Assembly: GCA_021234155.1 (NCBI GenBank)
Contig: JAJEKV010000222.1
Location: 124,001-188,000 of the forward strand
Length of the DNA stretch: 64,000 bases
Origin: Isoetes taiwanensis
Lineage: Eukaryota > Streptophyta > Lycopodiopsida > Isoetales > Isoetaceae
Direction of reading: 5' to 3'
Shown: positions 45,708 through 58,110 of the stretch, one piece after another
How positions within the stretch are numbered: the stretch's first letter is position 1
How the letters are laid out: each line of letters begins with the position of its first letter
Made by a program: the position numbers and the translations under genes
The notes under the pieces: model-generated
The model's input: only the letters and a program-made list of their open reading frames with translations
What the model was told of the DNA's origin: nothing
The model's database searches: none

Positions 45708-48596
45708 TACATTCTTCTTCCAATAGAGATAAACGTGTTCCCCCTTCTTAGAGCAATGGTTAACAACAAAAGGATTATGTGCTAGGTGTTTCTACAAGAG
45801 TTTCTTTCTCGATTAAACATCTGGAACTCTCTTTTATGAGCTAGCAATATTTGTATAGCCCGACAAAACTGCTTGATTCTTGTATAATATTGAAATGCAC
45901 CAGGGAAGCTTTTTTCATTTGTATGTTCTACCCTATAGAGAACAACCCTTGATTGCACATGACTCGAGAGCTCTATATGCCAGATATACAGTGAATTAAA
46001 ATGGTAATTTACTCAGCAAATTCTCTCTACTGAATGCTACATAGCTGTTTGCAAAATACACAAATAATTGCTATTTGACAGTACATAGAAAAGACGTTAT
46101 CCTTTGATAAATAGTTGACTCATCATATCTCAAGCTCTCATATCTGCACTGGCAGATCAACTATGGTGTTGTTCAACCATCTCATTCTACGTCACCAACC
46201 ATGGTTGTAGAATGCCCATCCTTTAGTTGAGGAAGAATGTCGTCAAAGTCTTCTCCATGTTTATCAAAGGATGGCACAATGTTTGCTCTGTTATATAATG
46301 TTGCCTTGTATGGAAGGATATCTTTCACACTGTTATAAATTGACTCAATCCATCATGCTGCTAAATTTCCTGTAGAACTAAGATTGCTAGTTAGGATTAA
46401 ATTTTTTTTCTCAAAAATACTTTTACATTGCTCGGGCATACCAACTTGTTTATTGTCCCATATGAGTGTTAGTAGGATTTCAGGTTGTTTAGGTTGTCTA
46501 GAGGGTTCATCTAGGATGCCAATCACAAGGGAGACCTATTCTTGTGGCATCACATTTATGTTATATTCCAATCTTTTCCATATTCCATGATATATTCAAG
46601 TCCCAAATGTGACGACATATTGCTCATGCCATGACGACATCATATTTCACACAACGAGAGTTAAAGCAACCTTAGGTATTTAAGGTATAGATACAACTTT
46701 AGTGACTAAAATAAGCTAATCAAAATCGATTCCATGCATCTAAGATTTTATTATAGACTTCCTATATAACAAATGATGTAAACGCTTGTGAAAATGATAG
46801 GTTTCTAATAGAGTGGACGTCATATTACACAACAGTTAGTTTGTACCCGCTAGAAGTAGAATGGTTCTAGGACTTTATGATTTTGCATGAAAATTGATCA
46901 TCATTATGATAGTTGGGTTACTATAACTTTTGGTGGCATAATTTAAGGGTGCTAGGCCACCTACAACAATAACAAGGAATGCTATTCGATTGATTCTCTG
47001 TCATGGGTTAAACAAGTTGAAAATTGTTGACAAACTATCAACTATCAACTATCATATTGTACTCCTCAACTATCATATTGTAAGCGGTTATCCAACTTTC
47101 CATGTTTATTCTAGTGGGCACCATCACCGGTCGCAACGTCTACCAGGCAAACAGGGAAAGCTGCCCCAAACAACTTGCCCTGTAACAAGAAGATAAAAAA
47201 CTAGTAGAATGCATAAAAGGGTGTTACCTTTGACGATTCACCTTAGCACACCGCTCCTCAAGTTTATAGTGATCCAACGGTTGAGATCAATCTTGATCAG
47301 TGGTTTACTGGAGCCATAACACATTTCTACTTCATAACACCCTAGGCTGCTATGAAAATGGAGGGTGGTGATCGGATGGCCCAAAACTCTTGGGGCGGAC
47401 CTGAGCCATTTTGATTCCCCGGAAAAAAAAAAATCAATAACACCCAAGGTCAGGGTGTTATATCTACACCATATCACCCCGTCATGTTTGAACACATAAT
47501 CATGACAAGAGTTTTCTCGTGGGAACAAGATGTGGATTTGGGAAACTATTGGTCAATGAGCCATCATAATGAGTGATATTCTTTTTCCTCATTCACATTG
47601 TAGCATTTGTGGGATAACTTAAAATACATGAGCATGACATTTTTAGTAATAGAATTGTTATATTTTTTAAAATTATGAGATAGATTGAGAAATAACAGCA
47701 TCCCCTAGGGACGTATGAGAGAGTAATGATTCTCTAACTAACAACTTCTTCCTGCTAACGTTTGTCTAAGACATGCTAACTTACTAACACTATAGTTTAT
47801 CCTATATTTTCCTTTCTAGTGCTCGTTAATTTAAATGGGCCATGAAACAACTTGCTAATATTGTAGTTTATCATATCTTTTTCTTTCTAGGATTATGGAC
47901 CTTTTAGAATGGTGAGGTCTAGTTCATTCAAACGGACACAGGAGGCCAGGAAAAACATAGTAGAACACACATACAATACTGTGAAATGAAGTTTTGGTAG
48001 TTAGATGTATTTGTCGACAAGTCTAGAGAAGGACACTGAGATATCTCAACAAAGACCATAGACATGATTAGGACATCAAAGACAATGATATGATTCAATA
48101 GAGACCTAGAGCTCAATCTTTAAGAAAAAAATCAAATTGCAATGGAACTTTTGTAAGTGGACATAGACCCATGTGGCCAAATGTTGCCGACTATGTAGAA
48201 AATTAGGAAAGCATCGACAAAAGAAGACAAAGACTAAAGAGAAGGAAAAAAAAATGAAGACTCTGTGCGCCATGTAATAATTAGGTAGGGTCCTCGATCT
48301 GCTGCAGCGGCGGCACCACAAGCCGGATATGGGCGAGGAGCTTTGGTGGGTCTTCAAGAAAACATGGTATGTCATTTTAAAAGGATTTTTAACTCCGGTC
48401 AGACCTTGTTGTATGTTCCTATTGCCGTGTGAATCTTCTGCGTAGACTTGTGCTTGCCAGGGAAGATTTGGTGCATATTTTTCTCTATTACAGTTAAACT
48501 TTGGAGAAATATTCTCATTTCTGGCCCACAGTCTTTACAGACTGTCTTAGACCAGGGAAGCTTCCACTATAGTGTCTTACAATGATTTATGAATCA
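45708..48596. other. No gene seen
   Basis: No supported gene. Around 47240-47540 is a stretch with LTR-like words (GTGATCCAACGGTTGAGATC, CGGATGGCCCAAA) that may be an old element end. The evidence is too thin to call it. Confidence 0.45.
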
Positions 48597-48603
48597 TATA
48601 TAA
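48597..48603 (+). promoter_or_regulatory. TATA box of the extensin gene
   Basis: TATATAA lies 162 bases before the ATG at 48765. Confidence 0.5.
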
Positions 48604-48764
48604 GATGTTGCAATCAGTTCAGCATCTCATGCTTCTTCTTCTTGCTCTGAAGCAGAGATTTAGCAGAGTGAGTGAAGGCACATTTCATATTGTTGCAGAA
48701 GTAGCTCCTCCTTTAATTTGCATTGATTTGTTTTACAGGTTTGGTGTAGGGGAGCTCCAGCATC

Positions 48765-50071
48765 ATGGAGGACCACAGAGGTCCTGGGCTGATCTTGTCA
48801 GTGGCAATTCTTTTTGCCTGCGCACTAGCCGGTCCGGTTCGCGCAGATTACTATACTTATAAGTCTCCTCCTCCTCCTCCTTATCTATACAAATCCCCTC
48901 CACCACCTTCTCCATCTCCTCCTCCTCCATATGTTTATAAGTCTCCTCCTCCTCCTCCTTACATTTACAAGTCTCCACCTCCTCCTCCATATGTTTATAA
49001 GTCTCCTCCTCCCCCTCCTTACCTTTACACGTCTCCACCTCCTCCTTCCCCATCTCCCCCACCTCCATATCACTACAAATCTCCTCCCCCGCCATCGCCC
49101 TCGCCTCCGCCTCCCATACCGCTACAAGTCTCCTCCCCACCATCCCCCTCGCCCCCTCCCCATACCACTACAAGTCTCCTCCCCTCCATCACCCTCGCCT
49201 CCTCCTCCTTATCTATACAAGTCTCCTCCTCCACCTTCTCCACCTCCCCCCTATCACTATAAATCTCCACCTCCCCATCTCCATCTCCCCCCACCACCAT
49301 TATATCATTACAAGTCCCCTCCATTGCCACTACCTCCGCCTCCATACGTGTACAAGTCTCCACCATCACCTTCACCTCCACCTCCGTACCATTATAATTC
49401 CCCACCTCCGCCATCACCCTCACCCCCCCCCCCATACCATTACAAGTCCCCACCTCCACCGTCACCTTCACCTCCTCCTCCATATCTCTACAAGTCTCCA
49501 CCACCGCCCTCACCCTCACCTCCACCCCCATACCATTACAAATCTCCCCCGCCATCACCCTCTCCTCCGCCGTATGTATACAAATCCCCACCTCCCCATC
49601 TCAATCTCCTCCCCCTCCTTATCTTTACAAGTCTCCACCACCACCTCCAATGTACCACTATAAGTCCCCACCAACTCTATCATCTCCTCCACCATACATC
49701 TACAAGTCTCCTCCCCACCATCACCTTCACCTCCTCCTCCTTATCACTACAAGTCTCCACCACCTCCTTCTCCATCTCCACCTCCTCCATACTACTATAA
49801 GTCACCTCCTCCACCATCTCCTTCTCCTCCTCCCCCATATCACTACAAGTCCCCATCTCCTCCCTCTCCATCCCCACCTCCTCCATACCACTATACATCA
49901 CCTCCTCCACCATCCCCTTCTCCTCCTCCACCATACCATTACAAGTCTCCCCCTCCACCATCTCCATCTCCTCCACCACCATACTTCTACAAGTCTCCTC
50001 CACCACCACTTAAATCACCACCTCCGCCATACTACTACAAATCCCCCCCTCCACCTTCACACTATTACTAA
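48765..50071 (+). CDS. Extensin (hydroxyproline-rich cell-wall glycoprotein)
   Basis: ATG 48765 opens a signal peptide (MEDHRGPGLILSVAILFACA, then LAGPVRA), followed at once by YYTYKSPPPPPYLYKSPPPP and many more YxYKSPPPPSPSPPPP units. This is the classical extensin layout: Ser-Pro3-5 blocks to be hydroxylated and arabinosylated, and YxY motifs for cross-linking in the primary wall. The frame breaks near 49115, in 49130-49200, at about 49600 and at about 49710. Reading through these shifts restores YKSPPPP repeats up to SPPPPSHYY and TAA 50069-50071. The broken points are C-runs one or two bases shorter than the repeat predicts. Either the assembly has homopolymer errors or the gene is newly broken. 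The minus-strand frames here are shadows of the repeats. Confidence 0.9.
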
Positions 50072-50353
50072 AAGCCTCGAGTCTAGATGAGCATGGCATT
50101 GATATCAACAATAGCTTCAATACCTTCAATGCTAAATGAGAATTATACTGTACAACAATATCTTCAATTGTTTATGTCTAGAATGGACATCCAAAATGCA
50201 GATGTTATGGACTCTAATAAACTTCTAAAGGGTCTATGTAGTTTGTAGGAACTGGAATTGGACCTGTTGATCCAATAAATGTTATATTAATGTTTCAGGG
50301 GTCATCTTCGTGGAAGATGTTGAGGTTGCTTTTTGAGTATTGTCTTGCAAACT

Positions 50354-50359
50354 AAATAA
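50354..50359 (+). terminator. Possible polyadenylation signal
   Basis: AATAAA (in AAATAAAGCC, within 50352-50361) lies about 280 bases after the extensin stop. An earlier AATAAA at about 50216 and an AATAAATG at about 50275 are alternatives. Confidence 0.35.
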
Positions 50360-50371
50360 AGCCATATATGG

Positions 50372-53300
50372 ATGAAAATAAGGTGCATATTGTTTGTTGG
50401 ATTGCTACTAATTTTTATTGTATTGTTTAGTTCTGTGCTTACTAATGTTTGTTGAGTTATCACTAATATACAAGAAATTTATCACGGCGGCATTGGCTAT
50501 TGTGAACATTTCTCTTCTTCGACTTACTCCTGTAAGGGCGGATTTGTATATCTTTAGAATGGTGCAAAAGATTTTCTTGAAATGCGAGGCCTAATAGTAA
50601 AGAACTTGTGTGGGAACATTCCTATGTATCGACTTATATATGTTAAGTTTGTGTGAGTATGAATTTGAAAACTAGAGGACTTGAACCCATGTTGTTGCCT
50701 CATGATTTTGTGTCCATAGGATAGACAAGGGTTGAGGACATGGGTTTTGTTAGAACATGGTCTCTCAAATAGGCCATTGTAGTTTATGAGAGACAAACCT
50801 ATAGACATTTTCCACCTATGAACACGTATTCTTGGCTTCCTATACAATATCCCCCCCTCCCCCCCTTCTTTTTTTATTTGCTTTTTTCTCACATTTTATG
50901 GGAATGGCCCTTGGTTCAATTGCGGCTTTTTATTAATAGGGATGTAGTCACTATTTATGAGTCGACCAATGGCATACAAAGGAATATATCTGCAAGGTTC
51001 AACTAAAGGTTGTGTGCACTTCAATCATTGGACTGGAAGCTCCAGCTAAGTTAGAATGCCTCCCAGCTATATGCACCTACAGATAGTGGACTCAAGGAAA
51101 TGGGCACTTGATCAGGTAAAGAGTTTTAGGACCCATAGAAATTCGCCATATTCGAACAGGGTACAGTATTGCGGATGCAGTCCATCGAAAACTAGCTTAT
51201 GGAGCTATGGAGCATCTAAGCAAAAAACTCTGCTGGTGGTAAACCTGTGAATGCCAATGAAGCCCGTGCAACCCGACCCGTCCATGCAACCTGGAGAAAA
51301 CTGGTGAAGAACCTATGCAGCCTGCTTCTATCAGATGCCATAGCTAGCAAAGAAAAGAAGAGAAAGAGGAAGAACCCTATGCATAAAATCCTGTACATGA
51401 GGCCCAATTGCCAAATCCAAGTAAATCTGGAGGAGTTGGATCAAATTACTCACAATCTGCAACTCCAACTCTGCTGGATATCTGGCCTGATATAAGGCAA
51501 GTAGACCGGACTCTCTAGGCAAATTTCAGGTGCCGCCAAGCATTAGATTTGTCATGGATAGCTAATACTTTGGATTGATAAGTAGTGCTATTTAAGTTCC
51601 CTTTTTTTTTTTTTGTAAGGCAGGGCATAGACTTTTTGAGCAGGGCAAATCCTGGCATACATCTCCGGCTTCATCTAATATGACCTTATCTTGAATCTCC
51701 TATTTGCATTTTGTGGTTGTGGTGGAAGCTTGCAGATCTGACCAAACATGTCATTTTGGTCCTTATGTTGCTTTACTGTTAGCTATTTGCATTTTTAAGC
51801 CAATTACCCTGACAAACAGGCAACGTGTCAGAAGAAACACATCTCGAGGATGTTGTAGTAAGGGAAAGGGCCATAGGAGATTGAACCTAGGCCAGCAGGC
51901 AGAAGAGGATGGAACTCCGGACGATGAAACTGATGAAGATGGTGCTGCCTAGAAAGCTCTTCAATCTATTGTGACCGTTCTGGCATTATTAATAAAAAAA
52001 GTAAAGTTTTTTGTTATAAGTTTTTGTCGTTTTAACAAATTGTTACCGTGTTCCATGTTTCATATATATTAGTTTTTGTCGTTTCTATAACCTCAGTCAA
52101 CCAAAGTACCTTGAGAACCCCCTCCGGATCAGAATCATCTTGAATCCCGTTGCTGCTTGCCCCTTCGCATGCCACAGAATCTTGTTGATGAGAAGTAATC
52201 TACGCATGCCAAGGGGCCAAACAGCCACGACCCAGTTGAGATGAATCTGATCCAGAAGAGGGTTCATAAGATACATGATCCACATATGATATTCGGGTTC
52301 AACATTTGACACATTGCCTTGAGAACCTCCCTTTGCAACCACTGCACGCTATTGACTTTTGTTACGGTTTCTCCCTTCGCGTGCTACAAAATCTTGCTCC
52401 AAAGTAATCTTTGCATGTGAAGGGCTAAAACAATCACGGATCAGTCTAGAGGATGCAGTGGTCAAGGAAGGTTCACAAGGACCACGATCAACTATATTGT
52501 CCATATATAGTGGCATATAGCATGGCAAGAACCATCAGCTGCATCAAGGATCATCATAGTGAAGGCATCGCGTTTTGAACAATGGAACTTAGAATGTAAA
52601 CTAAGCTACATTGCCCAAAGAGGCAGGGAAAGAAAGATTGGGAAGTCTCGATCTTTTTACTCATCAACCACATAAAATCGGATGAACCCTTCCACGCTTG
52701 GGTTACAGAATCGCAAGCAACCACTAGGATTTATCATCGATGGCCACAATAAAATAGAGTACTCAAAAATCTTGTTACCTCCGTCCTTGTATAATCTACC
52801 ACGACGTCGAAGGGGAGACGTCCTCTAACTTCAAGTCACTGTGCTGCTCAAGGTCCTCCATCAATAGCAAGAGTGAGGATATTCCATGATTTGGCGCCTA
52901 ACAGCCGCTATATGGATGGACTAAGCTCAGGCACCACTTTGGCATGAAATTAGTGTATGCTCACTTCTGACGTCATAGCAACTTGCATACGAGAACTTCC
53001 ACCTCTAGAAGGAACAAGTTCTGCTCCACCTCCCATTCAGAGCCTCTTTGTATAATGTAACTTAGCAAAACAACCAAGCTACATTGAGACAAAGAGTCGC
53101 CAAAAGAGAGCGAGAGCAAAGCTCGCTCTTTCTAAAGGGGATAACAAGAATTCCCAGAAATGTATATTGTTTGCCATCGACAATAAAAGCCTGGTTAGTT
53201 GACAGCCATTCGAGAGGGTATGGAGTGGACAAAGACTAAGCCATGGTCGCACTCCAGGCGTACTCGCTTTTCGATTTTCCTATTTGACTAATCTAAAGTG

Positions 53301-53964
53301 CCACCTAAAATGAGTGAGCGAACTCGTCCTAGAGGGCACTTTACATCAAACAGGACAAACAAAAAAAAGACTAAGTCGAGGTGAAATAGATGGCTGTTAG
53401 TCCACTAATCCCAATGGCATCTGTCCCTCTACATCAGTCCTTTCTTTTCAATGGTCACCATTGTTTTATCTACTATGATGTGCAAAGGAAAGAAGGCCTG
53501 ACTAGAGGTCCAGATGTCAAAGACATTGCATGTTCAAATGTTTTGATTCACTAATACACAACTCAATGTGGCAATGCAACGGCCAAAATTCTATTAAGTC
53601 AAACAAATCCTCGTCAAATCACGTGGGTTCATGTGCACCTGATCTTAGGAAAAAATATCAAAAAAATAATATAGATAGAAGTGTATTGGAAGCTCATGGC
53701 ACAAGGTAATCGTCCTCCACCCCCATGCCTAGACCAGGATTCACCCAATCAACCTGTGGCCCAGGAGGGGGAGGCAGGTACTGGTTAATACGAGAGGTGG
53801 CAAGGGGGCAAGGGGGGCATGCACGATTGCATGTTAAGCACGGCATATTGGCGCTCCGGTATAATATATCCATCTTCCGCTGAACAGAACCTACTGCCCA
53901 GCATCCAATCCAACAAACACCTCAAATGCAGCCGATGTCCACATTCCAAGGCATACCAACCAAC
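50372..53964. other. No gene seen; old repeat remnants
   Basis: No frame is convincing. Near 50471 the word AAGAAATTTATCACGGCGG repeats sequence at 38169. Between about 52100 and 52500 two similar blocks (TTGAGAACC..., CCCTTCGCATGCCACAGAAT against CCCTTCGCGTGCTACAAAAT) suggest a diverged tandem repeat. Confidence 0.45.
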
Positions 53965-54828
53965 ACATATTCTAAACGAGGTGCACCCTGGACTACCACA
54001 GTCGTTGGATTCGTCGATCGTATGTTGGGGCCCCTAAGCACCTCTTGTTTCGCTTATAGTTATTTATGGTTGGAGGCCCCTATGATTTTGAAATATGAAA
54101 TACGATTTTGCCTAAGGTTTTGAGGGAATATCGAACCTCTATACGACTTTGCCTAAGATTTTAGAATATGAATTACGGGAGCTCGGACCTCTATCAAAAT
54201 AATTCAATGCCCTAACTAAGACTACTAATCAATATACCCAGTGAGCTAATGCGATTATTTTTTATCTCGAATCTATGTTTTTTTTTTTTATAACAACTTA
54301 TTCGATTGCTTTAGGGATATATGGTCTATGGTCTCAGGATTTGTTATTTTTACATCCATATGAAATCCCCCTGAAACCCCCTGTTATTTTGCTACATATT
54401 CTAAACGAGGTGCACACTGGACTACCATAATCGTCAAATTCATCGATCTATGACCCAGATTGTATGTTGGGGCCCCTAGGCACCTCTCATTTCACGTATA
54501 GTCATTTATGATTGGAGGCGCCTATGATTTTGAAATATGAAATACGATTTTGCCTAAGGTTTTGAGGGAATATACAACCTCTATACGACTTTGCCTAAGA
54601 TTTTAGAATATGAAATACGGGGAGCTCGAACCTCTACCAAAATAATTCAATGTCCTAACTAAGACTACTTTAACCAATATACACAGTGAGCTAATGCGAT
54701 TATTTTTTTATCTTGAATCTATATTTCTTTAATAACAACTTATTTGATTGCTTTAGGGATATATGGTCAGTTTCACAAATATTTTTACATCCATATCAAA
54801 TCCCCCTGAAACCCCCTATTATTTTGCT
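53965..54828. repeat. 430-bp tandem duplication
   Basis: Both units start ACATATTCTAAACGAGGTGCA (53965, 54394) and remain alignable through GTATGTTGGGGCCCCTA and CCCCCTGAAACCCCCT to a third partial start at 54829. Divergence is small. Confidence 0.85.
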
Positions 54829-55803
54829 ACATATTATCCCCACAACTTGCACAATATCTGTAGTCCCCATTCTTCATATCCTCCCACTGGCTCTCATATA
54901 GGTATTCGGGAGGGAGGTATACAATACCCTGCTCCTTTGGGACTCTAAGGGGATCAGAATCTAAAGCTTTGGTCAAACTAGGCATATGCTCACATTAGGG
55001 CGGATTTGGGGTCTCAAAACAGCCTCCTATCAGCCATTCCACGTCATATTTCCGCTCCCTTTTTCCCATGCCACCTAGGATACCAAACTCTCATAATTAC
55101 AAATTTGCTTGGAATATTCTTCCGGAATAAGGGGATTGCACATTCATGGCGCCATATATATTTAATTCTGTTGGTTGTCAGACAGACTGATGCAACACGT
55201 GGCGCTTCTAAAATGCCACTTGCATTATAGCATACCGGCAACTCATGACGGTGTCTCTTGGTTTGTCAGATACCAAGCGTGCGCGTCACCGCCTTCTACA
55301 TTTCAAAATTTGAATGTGTAGGTTGAAGCTTTGTATCAGATCAGACTTTCATTTCGAGGCTGCGGGCTGCATATTTAGGGATCTTCACTTCATCCTAATC
55401 TGGGCTTCCGCCCCTACAATTCAAAATTTGAATTTGCTTAATGTATAAAAGCATGGATTGTAGGAGAATGGACTTTTCGATTTCCATATGCACGTTGCAA
55501 ATTTCAAAACGAGGAGGTTAATACGGACGTTCGGCTCACCGCGAGTTTAATTGTGTTGGGGCATAAAAATTGTACACCTTCATTTGGCAGAGCGCGTGCG
55601 ATCCCATGATATGGAAGTTGCTTGTTGTCAAATTAAACTTAAACACAAGTGAGGTCGGCACTTACGTGGTTTTCTCGAGGAGGGTTTGGAGTGTTTTTTT
55701 TTAAATCCCAATTATCGACATAGTGTGACGTAGCATCTTGGTATTAAATAGTATGTTAAATTCGAATTATATCGGTGTTCATTTTCAGGTTAAACTCAAA
55801 TCA

Positions 55804-55911
55804 TAGGAATAAGGTTAAAAAAGGAAGATATTAGATATTTAGGAATAAGGTTAAAAACGGAAGATATTGGATATTTAGGAATAAGGTTAAAAAAGAAAGA
55901 TATTGGATATG
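55804..55911. repeat. 36-bp unit, three tandem copies
   Basis: TAGGAATAAGGTTAAAAA... repeats at 55804, 55840 and 55876. Confidence 0.9.
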
Positions 55912-56100
55912 GCTCAAATTTCGAGACATGCACATAATGGCATGTAATGATGGTTGATAGGGCTGGAATTCGAATCATTCCTACAATTTTCACGTCTAAT
56001 CCAGCCTATATCTATTCCAACCTAGATTGGCGCCCATTCTCCCCCCAATCTCCGCCCAATCTTCGCTAGATCCTTCGCCCAATTTCGCTAGTCCATCGCC

Positions 56101-56391
56101 ATGAAGAGATCAGCTACGGAAGAGCCGGAGGTGTCCTCCAAGAGGCGCCTATTACGGCTGGAAGAGATGTTCCCTCCGCAGTTCCCTCCGCTACCCACGG
56201 TTCTTGCTTTGAATGCCTCTAATTCCTCTGATTCCTCTGATTCCTTTGACGAGGAATCGGAGAATGAGGAATCGAGGAAATTTCGGGCGAGGAGTTCATC
56301 ACGTGTGTTCTTGAAGGTGGATAGGAGATTCTTGAGGAGAATGAGTGGTCTACCGAAGGAGAAGAAGCCGAAGATGATGAAGAGAAGTTGA
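56101..56391 (+). CDS. Short unidentified ORF, charged low-complexity
   Basis: ATG 56101 follows a C-rich, leader-like stretch and opens 96 codons (MKRSATEEPEVSSKRRLLRL, then a Ser/Asp/Glu block SSDSSDSFDEESENEESRKF and a basic C-terminus) to TGA 56389-56391. It has better coding composition than its surroundings. An overlapping frame continues the acidic character for a further 60 bases, so a shift or splice near 56330 is possible. It sits inside the proposed terminal-inverted-repeat element. Function is unknown. Confidence 0.4.
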   Translation: MKRSATEEPEVSSKRRLLRLEEMFPPQFPPLPTVLALNASNSSDSSDSFDEESENEESRKFRARSSSRVFLKVDRRFLRRMSGLPKEKKPKMMKRS

Positions 56392-57394
56392 AGACGAATT
56401 CGCTGACTTCGAGGAGCTCATGGCGTTGCTAAATGGTACATGCATGTTTTCTTTCTTTTCTTAAGCATTCAACTAACGGTTATTTCTTATTTTTTGTTTT
56501 TGCGGATGGTGAAGCGGATGAATGAAATTTGTTAGGGGCGGTGCACCTCTTTTTTTTTTTCCTTGTTCTTAGCCTCCGGCTTGCCTCGGCTTAGCCTCCA
56601 AATTTTTGCCTCCGACTTCTTACCATATGATTTGCAAGCCTCGGGATTTTTTGTTGTGAATAGTTGAAGCCTCCGTGCATTTAAATTTACAAAATGATGT
56701 TCTGATGTAAAGCCATACGGCCATAAAAAATTTTGAATGTAAAAAGTTTTTGCTTCTAATTCCATTTGAATACCTAACTTGTTTTTTTACTGTACATATG
56801 TTTTGGTGCTTATAGGATTTGTGTATATGACAAGGGCAGCTAGTGTAGGCAATTGTGTGAATAGAGCTGAATTGGATGAATGTAGGCAATTGTATAAATT
56901 TTATGAATTGATGTGAATAGTATGGAAATATGCAATTTTATGATTGGTTTATACAAAGGGTTTATACATTCTTGAAGTACAAAGGTTACGGTGTTTGTGT
57001 TTAGATACCTCTAATACAAGAAGTCTTTGACTACTTTTCACAACAGATTCCTTTAAAAATCTATTGTTGTTTAAATTATAGCAAAAATGAGTCTTGAAAC
57101 TCTTTAAGTAGTAGAAGAACTCTTTGACTAGTTAACCATTTGATGACCATTTTTTAAGAAAATATGATATGTGACATTCTTATATGCAAACATTCATAAA
57201 ATTTATGAACATTGAAGGTCAAAGCCATCCTTGTTTAAAGAGGATTCGCCTGGTGTGATCCTTGCGTAAAAAAAGTAAATAGAAACACAAATATTGAACT
57301 TACAACTTAGCGTAAACAAATAGTATTTTAATAAACCAACACTTTACATACTAACACTTTACACTTTAAATATGATATTTCTTTCTTTCCTTTT
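56392..57394. other. No gene seen
   Basis: AT-rich. A single GGTGTGATCC word at about 57254 is an outlier of the repeat family that follows. Confidence 0.5.
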
Positions 57395-58110
57395 ACTTGA
57401 AAGCTATTTTTTTTTTTTTCAAGATGGATCACACCAATTAATAATACATATGCAAAAAAAGGGACACACTAAATTCGCATGGTGTGATCCACTTTCTTAT
57501 TTGTTGTCAAATTAAAATTAAACACAAGTACTCATTCCTATTTGTATCTAAAATGCTTTACCACTCTTAAGTACATAAGTCATTATCCCTTTTCAAAGAG
57601 CATATTATTTTTCAAGAAGGATCACACCAAGCTGAATAGTATATATGCAACAAAAATAGAACACACTAAATTAAGATCGTGTAATCCACTTTCTTATTTG
57701 TTGTCAAATTAAAATTAAACACAAGTACCCCTTCTCATTAAATGCTTTACCACCCTAAGTGCATAAAGTTATTAGTCCTTTTCAAAGAGCATATCTTTTT
57801 TTAAGAAGGATCACATCAAGCATCCTATTTGCATCTAAAATACTTTACCAACTCTAGTAGTACATAAAGTTATTAGCCTTTTTCAAAAAGCAAACACTTT
57901 ATCAATAAATGAGCACGTCACATATCCACACTTAACTTCAAATAAGACACATATATATTTCTTTTATTAAAAGATAATCAAAGTAATTTTACTATAGGAA
58001 GTCATCTTTTTCCAAAAAGATCACACCAAGTGAATTTTGTATAAGCTAAAAGGTTGGAATATACTAAATTCGCATGGTGTGATCCACTTTCTGGTTTGTT
58101 GTCAATAGAT
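57395..58110. repeat. Diverged tandem units with GATCACACC/GGTGTGATC inverted words
   Basis: Each unit of about 200 bp has GGATCACACCA, about 45 AT-rich bases, then TGGTGTGATCC. TTGTTGTCAAATTAAAATTA, ACACAAGTA, ATGCTTTACCA and TTTCAAAGAGCATAT follow. Units begin near 57424, 57619, 57808 (second arm lost) and 58019. One more arm pair is at about 58776-58841. Confidence 0.75.

Noticed and set aside
47240-47540. LTR-like words (GATCCAACGGTTGAGATC, CGGATGGCCC)
   Set aside because: Only word-level resemblance, with no second copy or element boundary in the window.
48763-50009. Long minus-strand frames opposite the extensin (Glu/Gly/Val-rich)
   Set aside because: They are reverse-complement shadows of the CCT/CCA repeats, with no start context or motif.
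50676-50690. GGGTTCAAGTCC (minus), a B-box-like word
   Set aside because: No A box upstream on that strand.
51885-51900. GGTTCAATCTCC (minus), a B-box-like word
   Set aside because: No A box or tRNA-like folding nearby.
57395-58110. CRISPR array
   Set aside because: The repeats are long, diverged and AT-rich with inverted arms in eukaryotic DNA. Spacers are not unique and there is no cas context.
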